Part shown: positions 1-9,149 of the stretch, one piece after another
Layout: every line of letters begins with the position of its first letter
Numbering within the stretch: the stretch's first letter is position 1
DNA from: Vibrio nitrifigilis
Lineage (GTDB): Bacteria > Pseudomonadota > Gammaproteobacteria > Enterobacterales > Vibrionaceae
Direction: 5' to 3'
NCBI RefSeq assembly: GCF_015686695.1
Contig: NZ_JADPMR010000003.1
Coordinates: 124,001-188,000, forward strand
Length of the DNA stretch: 64,000 bases
Translations under genes and position numbers: made by a program
The notes under the pieces: generated by a model
Told to the model about the DNA's origin: nothing
Seen by the model: only the letters and a program-made list of their open reading frames with translations
Databases searched by the model: none

Positions 1-2
1 CA

Positions 3-731
3 AATATTGCGCTGATACTTGGCATTACCGCCATTATCAAACCACTATCCATTAGTTCTAGCGTTATCCGCCGTGAATTGCCACTTATGATGGGTGTGAC
101 GATCCTCGCCGGCATCTTACTACGTGATAATCATCTTGGCTTTGGCGAAGGTATTTTATTATTCGTACTCTTTATCACCTTTATTCTTGGCATGTTACAG
201 ATTAGCCGCAACGAGAAAAAACGTGGTGATTCCCTATTCGATGAACACGAATCAGAGATCCCTGATGATGTGCCTAACGCAAAAGCGCTCATGTGGGTCT
301 TATTTGGCTTAATACTCCTTCCTATAGCAGCTAACCTGCTGGTTGATAACGCAGTTATTATTGCTAAATACTTTGGGATGAGCGATCTTGTCATCGGCCT
401 CACTATCATCGCTATCGGCACTAGCCTACCCGAGCTTGCCGCCTCTTTAGCTGGTGTTCTCAAAGGTGAAGACGATATGGCCGTTGGTAATATCATCGGT
501 TCTAACGTATTTAATATCCTAGCCGTCATGGGGTTACCGGGCATACTGAATCCCTCGATTGTCAGTGAACATGCAATGGGCCGCGATTTCTGGGTACTAC
601 TCGGGGTATCCATTTTATTAGTCATCATGGCATTAGGTAGATCGCGCAGTATCAATCGAATTGAAGGTGCAATATTGTTTATTGTCTTTATTGCGTACCA
701 GAGTTATCTATTTTTAAACATGAGTGCCTAA
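3..731 (+). CDS. yrbG: Calcium/sodium antiporter (YrbG family), 3' part
   Basis: Inner-membrane cation/Ca2+ exchanger, cut by the left edge of the window. The reading frame is open from base 3, well before the first Met at 78, so the true start lies outside. The visible part is almost entirely hydrophobic. It contains the second alpha-repeat of the family (GLTIIAIGTSLPELAAS followed by GNIIGSNVFNILAVMG), the pair of motifs that form the ion-binding site in NCX/CaCA proteins. The fragment begins inside the first alpha-repeat (NIALILGITA). In Escherichia coli yrbG also sits directly before kdsD, which supports the call. Transport of Ca2+ is inferred from the family; the physiological role is not settled. 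Confidence 0.88.
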   Translation, partial: NIALILGITAIIKPLSISSSVIRRELPLMMGVTILAGILLRDNHLGFGEGILLFVLFITFILGMLQISRNEKKRGDSLFDEHESEIPDDVPNAKALMWVLFGLILLPIAANLLVDNAVIIAKYFGMSDLVIGLTIIAIGTSLPELAASLAGVLKGEDDMAVGNIIGSNVFNILAVMGLPGILNPSIVSEHAMGRDFWVLLGVSILLVIMALGRSRSINRIEGAILFIVFIAYQSYLFLNMSA

Positions 732-764
732 TGCAAAAAGCATAGGCATTAAGTGGGGGAAACC

Positions 765-1739
765 ATGTCTTCTGGCTTTGATTACCAACAAGCAGCCAAG
801 AATGTATTAGCCACTGAAATTGAAGGCTTACAGCAACTTGACCAATATTTTAACGAGGATTTTTCTCGGGCTTGTAAACTGCTCTTAAACAACACTAATG
901 GCAAAGTCATTGTGATGGGTATGGGCAAATCAGGTCATATTGGGCGAAAAATAGCGGCAACGCTTGCAAGTACAGGGACATCCGCTTTCTTCGTTCATCC
1001 TGGAGAAGCAGCGCACGGCGATTTGGGTATGGTGACCGCGCAAGATATCGTACTAGCCATTTCTAATTCCGGCGAATCATCGGAAATCGTATCGCTATTT
1101 CCCGTTCTTAAACGTTTGAATGTCAAAATCATTAGCATGACGGGTAATCCTGACTCGAATATGGCCAAACTAGCCAATATTCACTTGCAAATCAGTGTTC
1201 CTCAAGAAGCTTGTCCTCTAGGACTAGCCCCAACGTCAAGCACCACTGCTACATTGGTCATGGGCGATGCCCTCGCCATAGCATTACTGCAGGCTCGAGG
1301 ATTTACTTCCGAAGATTTTGCTCTATCCCATCCAGGTGGTGCATTAGGTCGTAAGTTGCTGTTGAAGTTAAGTGATATCATGCACACTGGTGACGAGTTA
1401 CCTAAAGTCAAACCTAGCGCACTGATTCGTGAAGCATTGCTAGAAATTAGTCAAAAAGGTCTGGGAATGACCGCAATTGTGGATGACAACGACCAGTTAA
1501 TCGGTATCTTTACTGACGGCGACTTACGTCGCATTTTAGACAAACGTGTCGATATTCACAGCGCGACAATCGATACGGTTATGACACAGTACCCAACCAC
1601 TGCTACACCAAACATCCTGGCGGTTGAAGGGGTGAATTTAATGCAAGAGAAACGCATTAATGGTCTGATGTTGGTTGAAAACCACAAATTAGTGGGCGCA
1701 TTAAACATGCATGATTTATTAAAAGCGGGAGTAATGTAA
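765..1739 (+). CDS. kdsD: Arabinose-5-phosphate isomerase KdsD
   Basis: Interconverts D-ribulose 5-phosphate and D-arabinose 5-phosphate, the first committed step towards Kdo for lipopolysaccharide; cytoplasmic. An N-terminal SIS sugar-isomerase domain (about residues 35-185, with GMGKSGHIGRK and the SNSGESSE loop) is followed by two CBS domains (about 205-324). A GTG four codons upstream (753) is in frame, but the G-rich Shine-Dalgarno stretch at 753-759 fits the ATG at 765, giving 324 residues. The stop codon overlaps the start of kdsC by one base, so the two are translationally coupled. Confidence 0.95.
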   Translation: MSSGFDYQQAAKNVLATEIEGLQQLDQYFNEDFSRACKLLLNNTNGKVIVMGMGKSGHIGRKIAATLASTGTSAFFVHPGEAAHGDLGMVTAQDIVLAISNSGESSEIVSLFPVLKRLNVKIISMTGNPDSNMAKLANIHLQISVPQEACPLGLAPTSSTTATLVMGDALAIALLQARGFTSEDFALSHPGGALGRKLLLKLSDIMHTGDELPKVKPSALIREALLEISQKGLGMTAIVDDNDQLIGIFTDGDLRRILDKRVDIHSATIDTVMTQYPTTATPNILAVEGVNLMQEKRINGLMLVENHKLVGALNMHDLLKAGVM

Positions 1740-2296
1740 TGGCCCAACAGGTTGAAACATTGTACGGCAACGTCGATGCCGAGCTAATTGAAATAGCAAA
1801 ATCCATTAAGCTATTAATCTGTGACGTTGATGGCGTATTCTCTGATGGCTTAGTTTACATGGGTAACCAAGGCGAAGAGCTAAAAACCTTCCACACTCGC
1901 GATGGTTATGGCGTCAAAAGCCTTATGAATGCAGGCATTGAGATTGCTATCATTACCGGCCGTGAATCACAGATCGTCACCAACCGAATGAACGCTCTTG
2001 GTGTTTCTCTTGTCTATCAAGGACAAGATGACAAAGTAAAAGCTTATCAAGATATTTGTGAGAAACTATCCATTGCCCCACAACATACTGGTTATATCGG
2101 TGATGATCTGATTGACTGGCCAGTCATGGAAAAAGTTGCGTTGCAAGTTTGTGTAGCAGATGGCCACCCACTGCTAGCGAAACGTGCTAACTACGTCACT
2201 AAGACCAAAGGTGGTCATGGCGCAGTGCGAGAGGTATGTGATTTGATCTTACAAGCACGGGATGAGCTTGACGTGCACAAAGGTCTAAGTATATGA
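1739..2296 (+). CDS. kdsC: Kdo-8-phosphate phosphatase KdsC
   Basis: Hydrolyses 3-deoxy-D-manno-octulosonate 8-phosphate to free Kdo. It is a cytoplasmic HAD-superfamily enzyme of the small, capless, tetrameric C0 type. Motif I is DVDGVFSDG, with the nucleophile Asp near residue 30. A Thr in AIITGRES forms motif II, and GDDLIDWPVM is the Mg2+-binding motif near residue 120. Length (185 residues) is typical. It overlaps kdsD by 1 nt and lptC by 4 nt (ATGA), placing it firmly in the LPS operon. Confidence 0.95.
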   Translation: MAQQVETLYGNVDAELIEIAKSIKLLICDVDGVFSDGLVYMGNQGEELKTFHTRDGYGVKSLMNAGIEIAIITGRESQIVTNRMNALGVSLVYQGQDDKVKAYQDICEKLSIAPQHTGYIGDDLIDWPVMEKVALQVCVADGHPLLAKRANYVTKTKGGHGAVREVCDLILQARDELDVHKGLSI

Positions 2297-2856
2297 GTAT
2301 ATCCCGAATCATTTATGTGATTCTGATATTTATCGCTTCTTGGTCCATCTATTATATGATGAGTTCAGAAAGCAAACCGGACATTCAGGTAGCTCCTAAT
2401 TCGGAGCTACCGATGTTTACTGGTAACCAACTGAACAATATCTCGTATAACGAACAGGGCGTGCGTAGCTATGTGATTCAATCGACTCACTTAGAATATT
2501 ACGCAAAAAGCGGTGACACGATTTTCCAAAGCCCAATTTTGAAGGTGTATCAAAACGGCACCGACCAAGAGTGGCAAGTCACTGCGAAACGAGCAGTACT
2601 ATCCAAAAAACAAGTACTGACGCTTTATGATGATGTCGTAGCCAAAAACCTATTTAAAGATTCTGGTTTTGACAAAATGACGACAAAAGAGCTCAGTATT
2701 AAGCTTGATACCCGAGACTTCTGGGCCGATAACCCAGTTAAGCTAACAGGGCCTCAATTTGAAAATAATGGTCAGGCGATGAAAGGCAATTTTGCTGATA
2801 ATTCGGCTCTCCTATATAAACATGTTCAAGGTAGATATGAGAATTTCACACCTTAG
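2293..2856 (+). CDS. lptC: LPS export protein LptC
   Basis: Bitopic inner-membrane component of the Lpt bridge; receives LPS from LptB2FG and passes it to LptA. A single N-terminal membrane anchor (about residues 5-22) is followed by a periplasmic beta-jellyroll domain (DUF1239), 187 residues in total, as usual for the family. The gene starts in the ATGA overlap with kdsC, and its last 20 bases overlap the start of lptA. Overlap on both sides implies coupled translation of bridge components. Confidence 0.93.
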   Translation: MSISRIIYVILIFIASWSIYYMMSSESKPDIQVAPNSELPMFTGNQLNNISYNEQGVRSYVIQSTHLEYYAKSGDTIFQSPILKVYQNGTDQEWQVTAKRAVLSKKQVLTLYDDVVAKNLFKDSGFDKMTTKELSIKLDTRDFWADNPVKLTGPQFENNGQAMKGNFADNSALLYKHVQGRYENFTP

Positions 2857-3352
2857 TCTGTTGGCCTGCTTACTCATTAGTAGCCAGACATTTGCGCTAT
2901 CGACGGATAGCAAGCAGCCCGTTTATATTGACTCAGACAGTCAGCAGTTAGATATGAAAAGTAACCGCGTGACTTTTATTGGTGACGTTAAACTTAAGCA
3001 AGGTAGTATTAACATCAATGCGGATAAACTGATCGTGATTCGTAACGAACAGTCTGGGAAAATTCAAGATATTGAAGGATATGGCAAGTTAGCCACCTTT
3101 TCGCAATTGACCGATGAAGGGAAAACCCTTTACGGTGAAGCTGAGCAGCTTTATTACAAAATGGCGGATGATGAACTGATCATGATTAATAAAGCCATGT
3201 TGGCTCAAGATGACAGCGAAATCCGTGGTAAAAAAATTCGTTACAAAATCTCATTACAAAAACTGATTGCAGATAGTAATGGTGATGGACGAGTATCAAC
3301 TGTGCTACAACCACAGGCGATACAACAGCAAGATGAAGAAAAAGATAAGTAA
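2837..3352 (+). CDS. lptA: LPS transport periplasmic protein LptA
   Basis: Periplasmic bridge protein that carries LPS between LptC and LptD. The chosen ATG at 2837 gives a signal peptide (LLACLLISSQTFA, cleavage after about residue 21). The frame is open upstream to 2792, but that start would put 15 charged and polar residues ahead of the signal. The body is an OstA-like domain (YIDSDSQQLD, then repeated beta-strands such as VTFIGDVKLKQGSI); 171 residues fits the family. It overlaps lptC by 20 nt and precedes lptB by 7 nt. Confidence 0.93.
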   Translation: MRISHLSLLACLLISSQTFALSTDSKQPVYIDSDSQQLDMKSNRVTFIGDVKLKQGSININADKLIVIRNEQSGKIQDIEGYGKLATFSQLTDEGKTLYGEAEQLYYKMADDELIMINKAMLAQDDSEIRGKKIRYKISLQKLIADSNGDGRVSTVLQPQAIQQQDEEKDK

Positions 3353-3359
3353 CTAAACT

Positions 3360-4085
3360 ATGCCAGTACTTAAAGCGGAACATTTAGCGAAAAGCTACAA
3401 AAAACGCAAAGTTGTCTCAGACGTGAGTCTAGAGGTACAAGCCGGCCAAATTGTAGGACTTCTTGGTCCTAATGGTGCTGGTAAAACGACATCTTTTTAC
3501 ATGATTGTCGGCCTTGTTGCGCGTGATGAAGGTAAAATCTCCATAGACGACAAGGACATAAGTGTGTTACCTATGCACAGTCGCTCTCGTATGGGAATCG
3601 GTTATTTACCACAAGAAGCATCGATCTTCCGTAAATTATCAGTAGAAGATAATATTATGGCAGTGCTACAAACTCGTGATGAAATGACTCGAGAGCAACG
3701 TCAGGATAAACTGGAAGACTTACTAGAAGAATTTCATATCCAGCATATTCGTAAAAGTGCAGGTATGGCCTTATCTGGTGGTGAACGACGCCGTGTTGAA
3801 ATCGCCCGAGCTTTGGCCGCTAACCCACAATTTATTTTGCTGGATGAACCGTTTGCTGGGGTTGACCCAATCTCAGTTATCGATATTAAAAAGATTATTG
3901 AACACCTGCGCGACCGAGGCCTTGGTGTTTTGATCACGGACCATAATGTGCGTGAAACATTGGATGTGTGTGAAAAAGCATATATTGTAAGCCAAGGACA
4001 TCTAATCGCTGAAGGTACACCTGAAGAGGTGTTAAACCACGAGCAGGTTAAACAGGTTTATCTTGGGGAACAATTCCGTCTATGA
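3360..4085 (+). CDS. lptB: LPS export ABC transporter ATPase LptB
   Basis: Cytoplasmic ATPase that with LptF and LptG extracts LPS from the inner membrane. All ABC motifs are present: Walker A GPNGAGKTT (about residue 36), Q-loop LPQEASIF, signature LSGGERRRVEIARAL, Walker B FILLDEPFAGVDP and the switch His in LITDHNVRETLD. Length of 241 residues is standard. It follows lptA by 7 nt. The lptFG partners are not in this window, as in E. coli, where they are elsewhere. Confidence 0.97.
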   Translation: MPVLKAEHLAKSYKKRKVVSDVSLEVQAGQIVGLLGPNGAGKTTSFYMIVGLVARDEGKISIDDKDISVLPMHSRSRMGIGYLPQEASIFRKLSVEDNIMAVLQTRDEMTREQRQDKLEDLLEEFHIQHIRKSAGMALSGGERRRVEIARALAANPQFILLDEPFAGVDPISVIDIKKIIEHLRDRGLGVLITDHNVRETLDVCEKAYIVSQGHLIAEGTPEEVLNHEQVKQVYLGEQFRL

Positions 4086-4136
4086 TGGATGGACAGATAC
4101 AGACCAAGATAAAAAGATAAGGTAGTTGGATACTGA

Positions 4137-5615
4137 ATGAAACCGTCGCTACAGCTCAAACTAGGTCAACAACTGGCAATGACGCCGCAGTTACAGCAAG
4201 CTATTCGTTTGCTGCAGTTGTCTACGCTCGATTTACAACAAGAGATCCAAGAAGCATTGGATTCCAATCCTCTGTTGGATGTAGAGGAAGGCAACGACGA
4301 CATTGCTAATGCTGCAGATAACGATAAAAACTCTGTAAGCGAACGCGAGGAGAAAGAGCCTAGTGCAGATGTTGTTTCAGAACCAGAGCCTCAAGATAGC
4401 TCCGATGTGTTTGAAAAATCAGAAATCAGCACCGATTTAGAAATTGATACAACATGGGATGATGTCTATAGCGCCAATACCGGTAGCACTGGTTTGGCAA
4501 TGGATGACGATACACCTATCTATCAAGGGGAAACTACGCAATCGCTACAAGATTACTTATTGTGGCAGTTAGAGCTTACCCCATTTACAGAAACAGACCG
4601 CACCATCGCAGTCGCATTAATTGATGCTATCGATGATTACGGTTACTTAACGTTGTCGTTAGAGGACATTCTTGAAAATTTCGATAACGAAGAAATTGAG
4701 ATTGATGAAATTGAAGCAGTTCGTAAAAGAATTCAACAATTTGATCCCCTTGGTGTCGCATCTCTCAATTTACAAGATTGCCTTCTATTACAACTGGCTA
4801 CCTATCCTAAAGACACACCATGGTTAGATGAGGCCAAACTACTCCTTTCTCAGTATATTGACCAGCTCGGTAACCGCGATTACAAACTCATATTAAAAGA
4901 GACTAAACTCAAAGAAGATGAGTTGCGTGAAGCACTCCAACTAATACAACAGTTGGACCCTAGACCAGGCAGCCGTATTGCTGAGGAGCATGCGGAATAC
5001 GTCATTCCCGACGTTTCGGTATACAAAGAGCACGGTAAATGGATTGTGGCCATCAATCCAGATAGCGTGCCCAAGCTCAAAGTCAATCAGCAATACGCCG
5101 ATCTAGTTCGAGGGAATAATGCGGAAAGCAACTATATTCGCTCAAATCTTCAGGAGGCGAAATGGTTAATCAAAAGCTTGGAAAGTCGTAATGAGACTTT
5201 ACTCAAAGTTGCTAAATGCATCGTTGAACATCAACGAGATTTTTTCGAATATGGTGAGGAAGCCATGAAGCCGATGGTGCTGAATGACGTTGCTCTCGCG
5301 GTGGACATGCATGAATCAACCATTTCTCGGGTGACCACTCAGAAATTTATGCATACCCCTCGCGGTATATTTGAATTGAAATACTTTTTCTCAAGTCACG
5401 TTAGCACCGATAACGGTGGAGAGTGTTCATCAACCGCAATTCGCGCACTGATTAAGAAATTGGTTTCGGCAGAAAACCCAGCGAAACCCCTCAGTGACAG
5501 CAAAATTGCGGCATTACTTGCTGACCAAGGGATACAAGTCGCACGACGTACGATAGCTAAGTACCGAGAATCTTTGGGAATAGCCCCTTCAAGTCAGCGC
5601 AAACGCCTACTTTAA
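4137..5615 (+). CDS. rpoN: RNA polymerase sigma-54 factor RpoN
   Basis: Sigma factor for -24/-12 promoters that need AAA+ activators; in vibrios it controls nitrogen use, flagellar genes and more. The N-terminal activator-interacting region is Gln/Leu-rich (LGQQLAMTPQLQQAIRLLQ, residues 8-26). A long acidic stretch follows (about 50-110), then the core-binding region and the DNA-binding HTH with ESTISRVTTQKF (about 395). The C-terminal RpoN box reads ARRTIAKYRE (about 468-477). At 492 residues it is full length. Separated from lptB by 51 nt; leads the hpf-ptsN-rapZ-ptsO group. Confidence 0.97.
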   Translation: MKPSLQLKLGQQLAMTPQLQQAIRLLQLSTLDLQQEIQEALDSNPLLDVEEGNDDIANAADNDKNSVSEREEKEPSADVVSEPEPQDSSDVFEKSEISTDLEIDTTWDDVYSANTGSTGLAMDDDTPIYQGETTQSLQDYLLWQLELTPFTETDRTIAVALIDAIDDYGYLTLSLEDILENFDNEEIEIDEIEAVRKRIQQFDPLGVASLNLQDCLLLQLATYPKDTPWLDEAKLLLSQYIDQLGNRDYKLILKETKLKEDELREALQLIQQLDPRPGSRIAEEHAEYVIPDVSVYKEHGKWIVAINPDSVPKLKVNQQYADLVRGNNAESNYIRSNLQEAKWLIKSLESRNETLLKVAKCIVEHQRDFFEYGEEAMKPMVLNDVALAVDMHESTISRVTTQKFMHTPRGIFELKYFFSSHVSTDNGGECSSTAIRALIKKLVSAENPAKPLSDSKIAALLADQGIQVARRTIAKYRESLGIAPSSQRKRLL

Positions 5616-5638
5616 GGCCTAACCGAGAAGGAAAGTCT

Positions 5639-5926
5639 ATGCAAATCAATATTAATGGCCACCACGTTGATCTTACTGATTCAATGCAGGACTACGTTAA
5701 TTCGAAATTTCAGAAGCTTGAACGCTTTTTTGACCAAATAAACAACGTTCAAGTGATATTACGTGTTGAAAAACTTCGTCAGATCGCAGAAGCTACGCTC
5801 CATGTGAGTCAAGCTGAGCTTCATGCGACCGCGGAAAGTGACAATATGTACGCCGCAATCGACGAGCTGGTGGATAAACTCGTACGACAACTTAACAAGC
5901 ATAAAGAAAAGCTAAGTAGCCATTAA
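5639..5926 (+). CDS. hpf: Ribosome hibernation promoting factor (short HPF)
   Basis: Binds the 30S decoding region in stationary phase and promotes 100S dimer formation together with RMF. The 95-residue short form has the N-terminal S30AE domain only (starts MQININGHHVDLT; VILRVEKLRQIAEATLH in the middle), without the dimerising C-terminal domain of long HPF. It lies 23 nt after rpoN, with a purine-rich GAGAAGGAAAG ribosome site. The position next to rpoN is conserved in gammaproteobacteria. Confidence 0.95.
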   Translation: MQININGHHVDLTDSMQDYVNSKFQKLERFFDQINNVQVILRVEKLRQIAEATLHVSQAELHATAESDNMYAAIDELVDKLVRQLNKHKEKLSSH

Positions 5927-5928
5927 TC

Positions 5929-6381
5929 ATGCAATTAAGCGAAGTATTAACCTTGGACTGCACGAAAAGTGCAGTCCAATGTTCTAGTAAAAAAAGAGCA
6001 CTGGAAATTATCAGTGAAATTGCCGCCCAGCATACCGGCCTTAATGCAACCGACCTGTTCGAGTGCATGCTAAGTCGTGAAAAAATGGGTAGTACAGGTA
6101 TCGGTAACGGTATTGCGATTCCTCATGCTCGAATGACTGAAAGTGAAGATGCCGTCGCGGTTCTCGTTCAGTGTGAAGAGCCCATTGAGTTTGATGCGAT
6201 AGACAATCGACCGGTTGATCTTTTATTTGCGCTATTGGTCCCAGAAGCCCAATGCAAAGAACACTTGAAAACTCTGTCTTGCATGGCTGAGCGTTTAAAC
6301 GACAAACAAACGCTTAAACAGCTAAGAAATGCACACAGTGATCAAGAGCTCTATGACATTATGATCAATCAGCAACACTAA
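5929..6381 (+). CDS. ptsN: PTS IIA-like nitrogen regulatory protein PtsN (EIIA-Ntr)
   Basis: Terminal phospho-acceptor of the PtsP-NPr-PtsN phosphorelay. It controls potassium transport and other targets by protein binding and transports no sugar itself. EIIA type 2 fold; the phosphorylated His is in GIGNGIAIPHARM (His66). At 150 residues it has the usual length, and it starts 2 nt after hpf. Its phosphodonor NPr is encoded two genes downstream. Confidence 0.95.
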   Translation: MQLSEVLTLDCTKSAVQCSSKKRALEIISEIAAQHTGLNATDLFECMLSREKMGSTGIGNGIAIPHARMTESEDAVAVLVQCEEPIEFDAIDNRPVDLLFALLVPEAQCKEHLKTLSCMAERLNDKQTLKQLRNAHSDQELYDIMINQQH

Positions 6382-6398
6382 GCAGGACAGGTAGCGTT

Positions 6399-7259
6399 AT
6401 GCGGTTAATAGTGGTCAGTGGACAATCAGGAGCAGGCAAAAGTGTCGCCCTACGTGTGCTGGAAGATCTCGGTTATTACTGTGTTGATAACTTACCACTC
6501 AACCTCCTCGATGCTTTCATAAAATCCGTGCAAGGCGGCAGCCAAAATGTCGCTGTTAGCATCGATATTCGTAACTTACCCAAAGACCCAGGGACGATTG
6601 AGCCAGTCTTAGAGGATCTCAAACGCAACAATGAAGTCAGCGTTTTATTCCTCGATGCGTCGGCTGATACCTTATTAAAACGCTATAGCGAAACTCGTCG
6701 TATCCATCCTCTATCTCTCTCCAAAGAGAAACCTTCTCTGGCATTAGCCATTGAAACAGAACGTAAAATTCTTGGCCCACTGAAAGAACAGTCAGATCAT
6801 GTTATCGATAGCTCAAAAAAATCGATCCATGAACTCAGCGAATTAGTACGAACTTATGTCGAAGGCCATGAGCGTAAAAAGCTGGTGATGGTTTTCCAAT
6901 CGTTTGGTTTTAAATATGGTTTACCAACCGATGCTGACTATGTTTTTGATGTTCGCTTTCTACCTAACCCGCATTGGGAACCTGATTTACGTCCTCTCAC
7001 CGGACTAGAAGCTCCGATTAAATCATTTCTTGAAGGTCATCCTGAAGTTATTGAACTCAAACTTCAGATTCAAAAATTTATTGAATATTGGTTACCTATG
7101 CTAGAAAAAAGTAATCGTAGCTACTTAACCGTTGCCATTGGTTGTACTGGAGGAAAGCATCGTTCAGTGTATATTGCCCAACAGCTCGGGGAATACTTTG
7201 CTGAACTAGGCAACCAAGTACAAATTCATCATAATACTCTTGAGCAATCCCACTCTTAA
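6399..7259 (+). CDS. rapZ: RNase adapter protein RapZ
   Basis: RNA-binding adaptor that directs RNase E to the sRNA GlmZ and so sets GlmS and cell-envelope precursor levels. Walker A GQSGAGKS lies at residues 8-15. The N-terminal domain is kinase-like, and the C-terminal RNA-binding domain has the invariant GCTGGKHRSVY near residue 245. 286 residues is normal. It lies 17 nt after ptsN. The GlmZ/GlmY partners are established for enterics and inferred here. Confidence 0.95.
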   Translation: MRLIVVSGQSGAGKSVALRVLEDLGYYCVDNLPLNLLDAFIKSVQGGSQNVAVSIDIRNLPKDPGTIEPVLEDLKRNNEVSVLFLDASADTLLKRYSETRRIHPLSLSKEKPSLALAIETERKILGPLKEQSDHVIDSSKKSIHELSELVRTYVEGHERKKLVMVFQSFGFKYGLPTDADYVFDVRFLPNPHWEPDLRPLTGLEAPIKSFLEGHPEVIELKLQIQKFIEYWLPMLEKSNRSYLTVAIGCTGGKHRSVYIAQQLGEYFAELGNQVQIHHNTLEQSHS

Positions 7260-7274
7260 GCCAAGGAAAACTCT

Positions 7275-7553
7275 ATGCCAGAACTGAGCCGTACTGTATT
7301 AATTCAGAATAAGCTTGGCCTTCATGCCCGTGCTGCAGTAAAACTCGTAGAACTCGCACAATCCTTTGATGCCGTATTAACAATACAAGGGCAAGATGGT
7401 AAAGAAGCAACCGCTGATACAGTAATAGGTTTATTGATGCTGGAGTCTGCTCAAGGGCAACATATCACAATATCGTCTTCTGGCTCGCAAGCCGAACAAG
7501 CACTGGATGCTGCTTGTCATCTTATCGAAGGTAAGTTTGACGAAGCGGAATAA
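7275..7553 (+). CDS. ptsO: Phosphocarrier protein NPr (PtsO)
   Basis: HPr-like phosphocarrier of the nitrogen PTS; takes phosphate from PtsP and hands it to PtsN. The active-site motif is LGLHARAAVKLVE, with phospho-His at residue 17. 92 residues, HPr fold. It lies 15 nt after rapZ and is the last close-packed gene of the rpoN group; the next gene starts 162 nt later. Confidence 0.94.
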   Translation: MPELSRTVLIQNKLGLHARAAVKLVELAQSFDAVLTIQGQDGKEATADTVIGLLMLESAQGQHITISSSGSQAEQALDAACHLIEGKFDEAE

Positions 7554-7715
7554 GTGCGTCCGAAAAATCCAAATCAATCCAACTTGCAAAGTATTAATAT
7601 TAAGATGTTGTGAGTGAATATAAACAATTCACCAAACTAAGATAATATTAAAAGAACAAGAAAAATTAAGTTACTATTCTGCAAGTTATCACTTTTAGAG
7701 CGTTAGGGGGCACCA

Positions 7716-9074
7716 ATGGCAGAGCAAATAGAATTTGATCAAGCTCACCAAACCCTCCATGAAATTACTCAGGCTTTAGACAACGGTCGTTTTGTTCATG
7801 TTCGTCGCCAATTGCAGGACATGGAACCTGAGGATATTGCAGTCCTCTTAGAAGCGTCGCCACGTAAAGCCCGTGAAGTTTTATGGCAATTAACTGACCC
7901 TGAAGATTATGGTGAAATCCTCGATGAGCTAGCAGAGGATGTAAAAGACGCCTTAGTCTCTAAAATGGCTCCGGAGAAATTGGCCGAAGCAACCGAAGGG
8001 ATGGATACCGATGATGTGGCCTACGTATTACGTAGTTTGCCAGATGATCTCTCTCGTGAAGTTTTAGCACAAATGGATACCGCGGATAGGCTAAGAGTTG
8101 AAACCGCCCTATCCTATCCTGAAGACACTGCTGGTGGCTTAATGAACACCGACGTAATTACCATTCGTGGTGACGTCGATGTTGATGTTGTCTTACGTTA
8201 TTTGCGTATGCGGGGGGAATTGCCTGAAGCCACGGATGCGCTATATGTGGTCGACAATGAAAACAAGCTAATTGGCCATTTATCACTGACAACCCTTTTA
8301 ACGACCCAACCTGATACCCCGGTCAGTGAAGTCATGGATGATGCCGACGAAGCAATCAAAGTCGATACGAAAGATTCCGATGTCGCTAGCTTGTTTGAGC
8401 GGCGTAATTGGGTCTCAGCCCCTGTCGTCGATGAACACCAAATTCTGGTCGGTCGTATCACTATCGATGACGTTGTTGACGTTATTCGTGAAGATGCTGA
8501 GCACTCTATGATGAGTATGGCGGGTTTGGATGACGATGAAGATACCTTTGCCCCCGTTTTTCAATCCGCTCGTAAGCGGAGTATCTGGCTGGGTGCGAAT
8601 GTATTAGCTGCATTAGCTGCAGCTTCCGTCTCGAATATGTTTGAAGGGACTCTACAAGCGATGGCATCAGTGGCAGTGTTAATGACAATCGTACCATCAA
8701 TGGGTGGGGTTGCTGGTAACCAAACAGTTGCTCTCGTTATTCGCGGTTTAGCTCTAGGTCATATCGGTCAAAGTAACAAACGGGAATTACTGCTAAAAGA
8801 AGCGGCTATCGGCTTACTCAACGGCGTATTGTGGGCAGTGTTAATTGGTTTAATCATTGTGATATGGAAAGGTGAGGTCGAACTAGGCATTATTATTTCA
8901 GTAGCGATGTTAACTAACCTGTTTGTGGCAGGTATTGCTGGGGTAGTCATTCCTATGGTGCTGAAGAAAATCAATATCGATCCTGCACTGGCAGGAGGAA
9001 TGGCGTTAACGACCGTTACAGATGTTGTGGGACTCTCAGCATTCCTTGGTCTAGCCACATTTATGATTCATTAA
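7716..9074 (+). CDS. mgtE: Magnesium transporter MgtE
   Basis: Inner-membrane Mg2+ channel/transporter. Domain order is classical: a helical N domain (about 1-130, with VAVLLEASP-like repeats), two CBS domains (about 135-255) that sense cytosolic Mg2+, a connecting helix, then five membrane helices (about 285-450) with the pore motif in PSMGGVAGNQT. 452 residues is typical. A Shine-Dalgarno GGGGG lies just before the ATG. It probably has its own promoter in the AT-rich 162 nt gap after ptsO. It ends at a bidirectional terminator shared with pmbA. Confidence 0.94.
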   Translation: MAEQIEFDQAHQTLHEITQALDNGRFVHVRRQLQDMEPEDIAVLLEASPRKAREVLWQLTDPEDYGEILDELAEDVKDALVSKMAPEKLAEATEGMDTDDVAYVLRSLPDDLSREVLAQMDTADRLRVETALSYPEDTAGGLMNTDVITIRGDVDVDVVLRYLRMRGELPEATDALYVVDNENKLIGHLSLTTLLTTQPDTPVSEVMDDADEAIKVDTKDSDVASLFERRNWVSAPVVDEHQILVGRITIDDVVDVIREDAEHSMMSMAGLDDDEDTFAPVFQSARKRSIWLGANVLAALAAASVSNMFEGTLQAMASVAVLMTIVPSMGGVAGNQTVALVIRGLALGHIGQSNKRELLLKEAAIGLLNGVLWAVLIGLIIVIWKGEVELGIIISVAMLTNLFVAGIAGVVIPMVLKKINIDPALAGGMALTTVTDVVGLSAFLGLATFMIH

Positions 9075-9103
9075 AGCCTTTCGTTGCTTAACGACTCAAA
9101 ACA

Positions 9104-9133
9104 AAAATGCCGAACCTCTGGTTCGGCATTTTC
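9104..9133. terminator. Bidirectional intrinsic terminator, mgtE/pmbA
   Basis: Perfect stem ATGCCGAAC/GTTCGGCAT with loop CTCTG-type bases, flanked by A-run on the left and T-run on the right. It lies between two convergent genes and would terminate both. Confidence 0.9.
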
Positions 9134-9149
9134 ATGAGTTCAACACAAA

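Noticed and set aside
7554..7715. Possible riboswitch (M-box-like) leader before mgtE
   Set aside because: AT-rich 162 nt without the GC-rich conserved stems of M-box or ykoK leaders; only a promoter region is likely.
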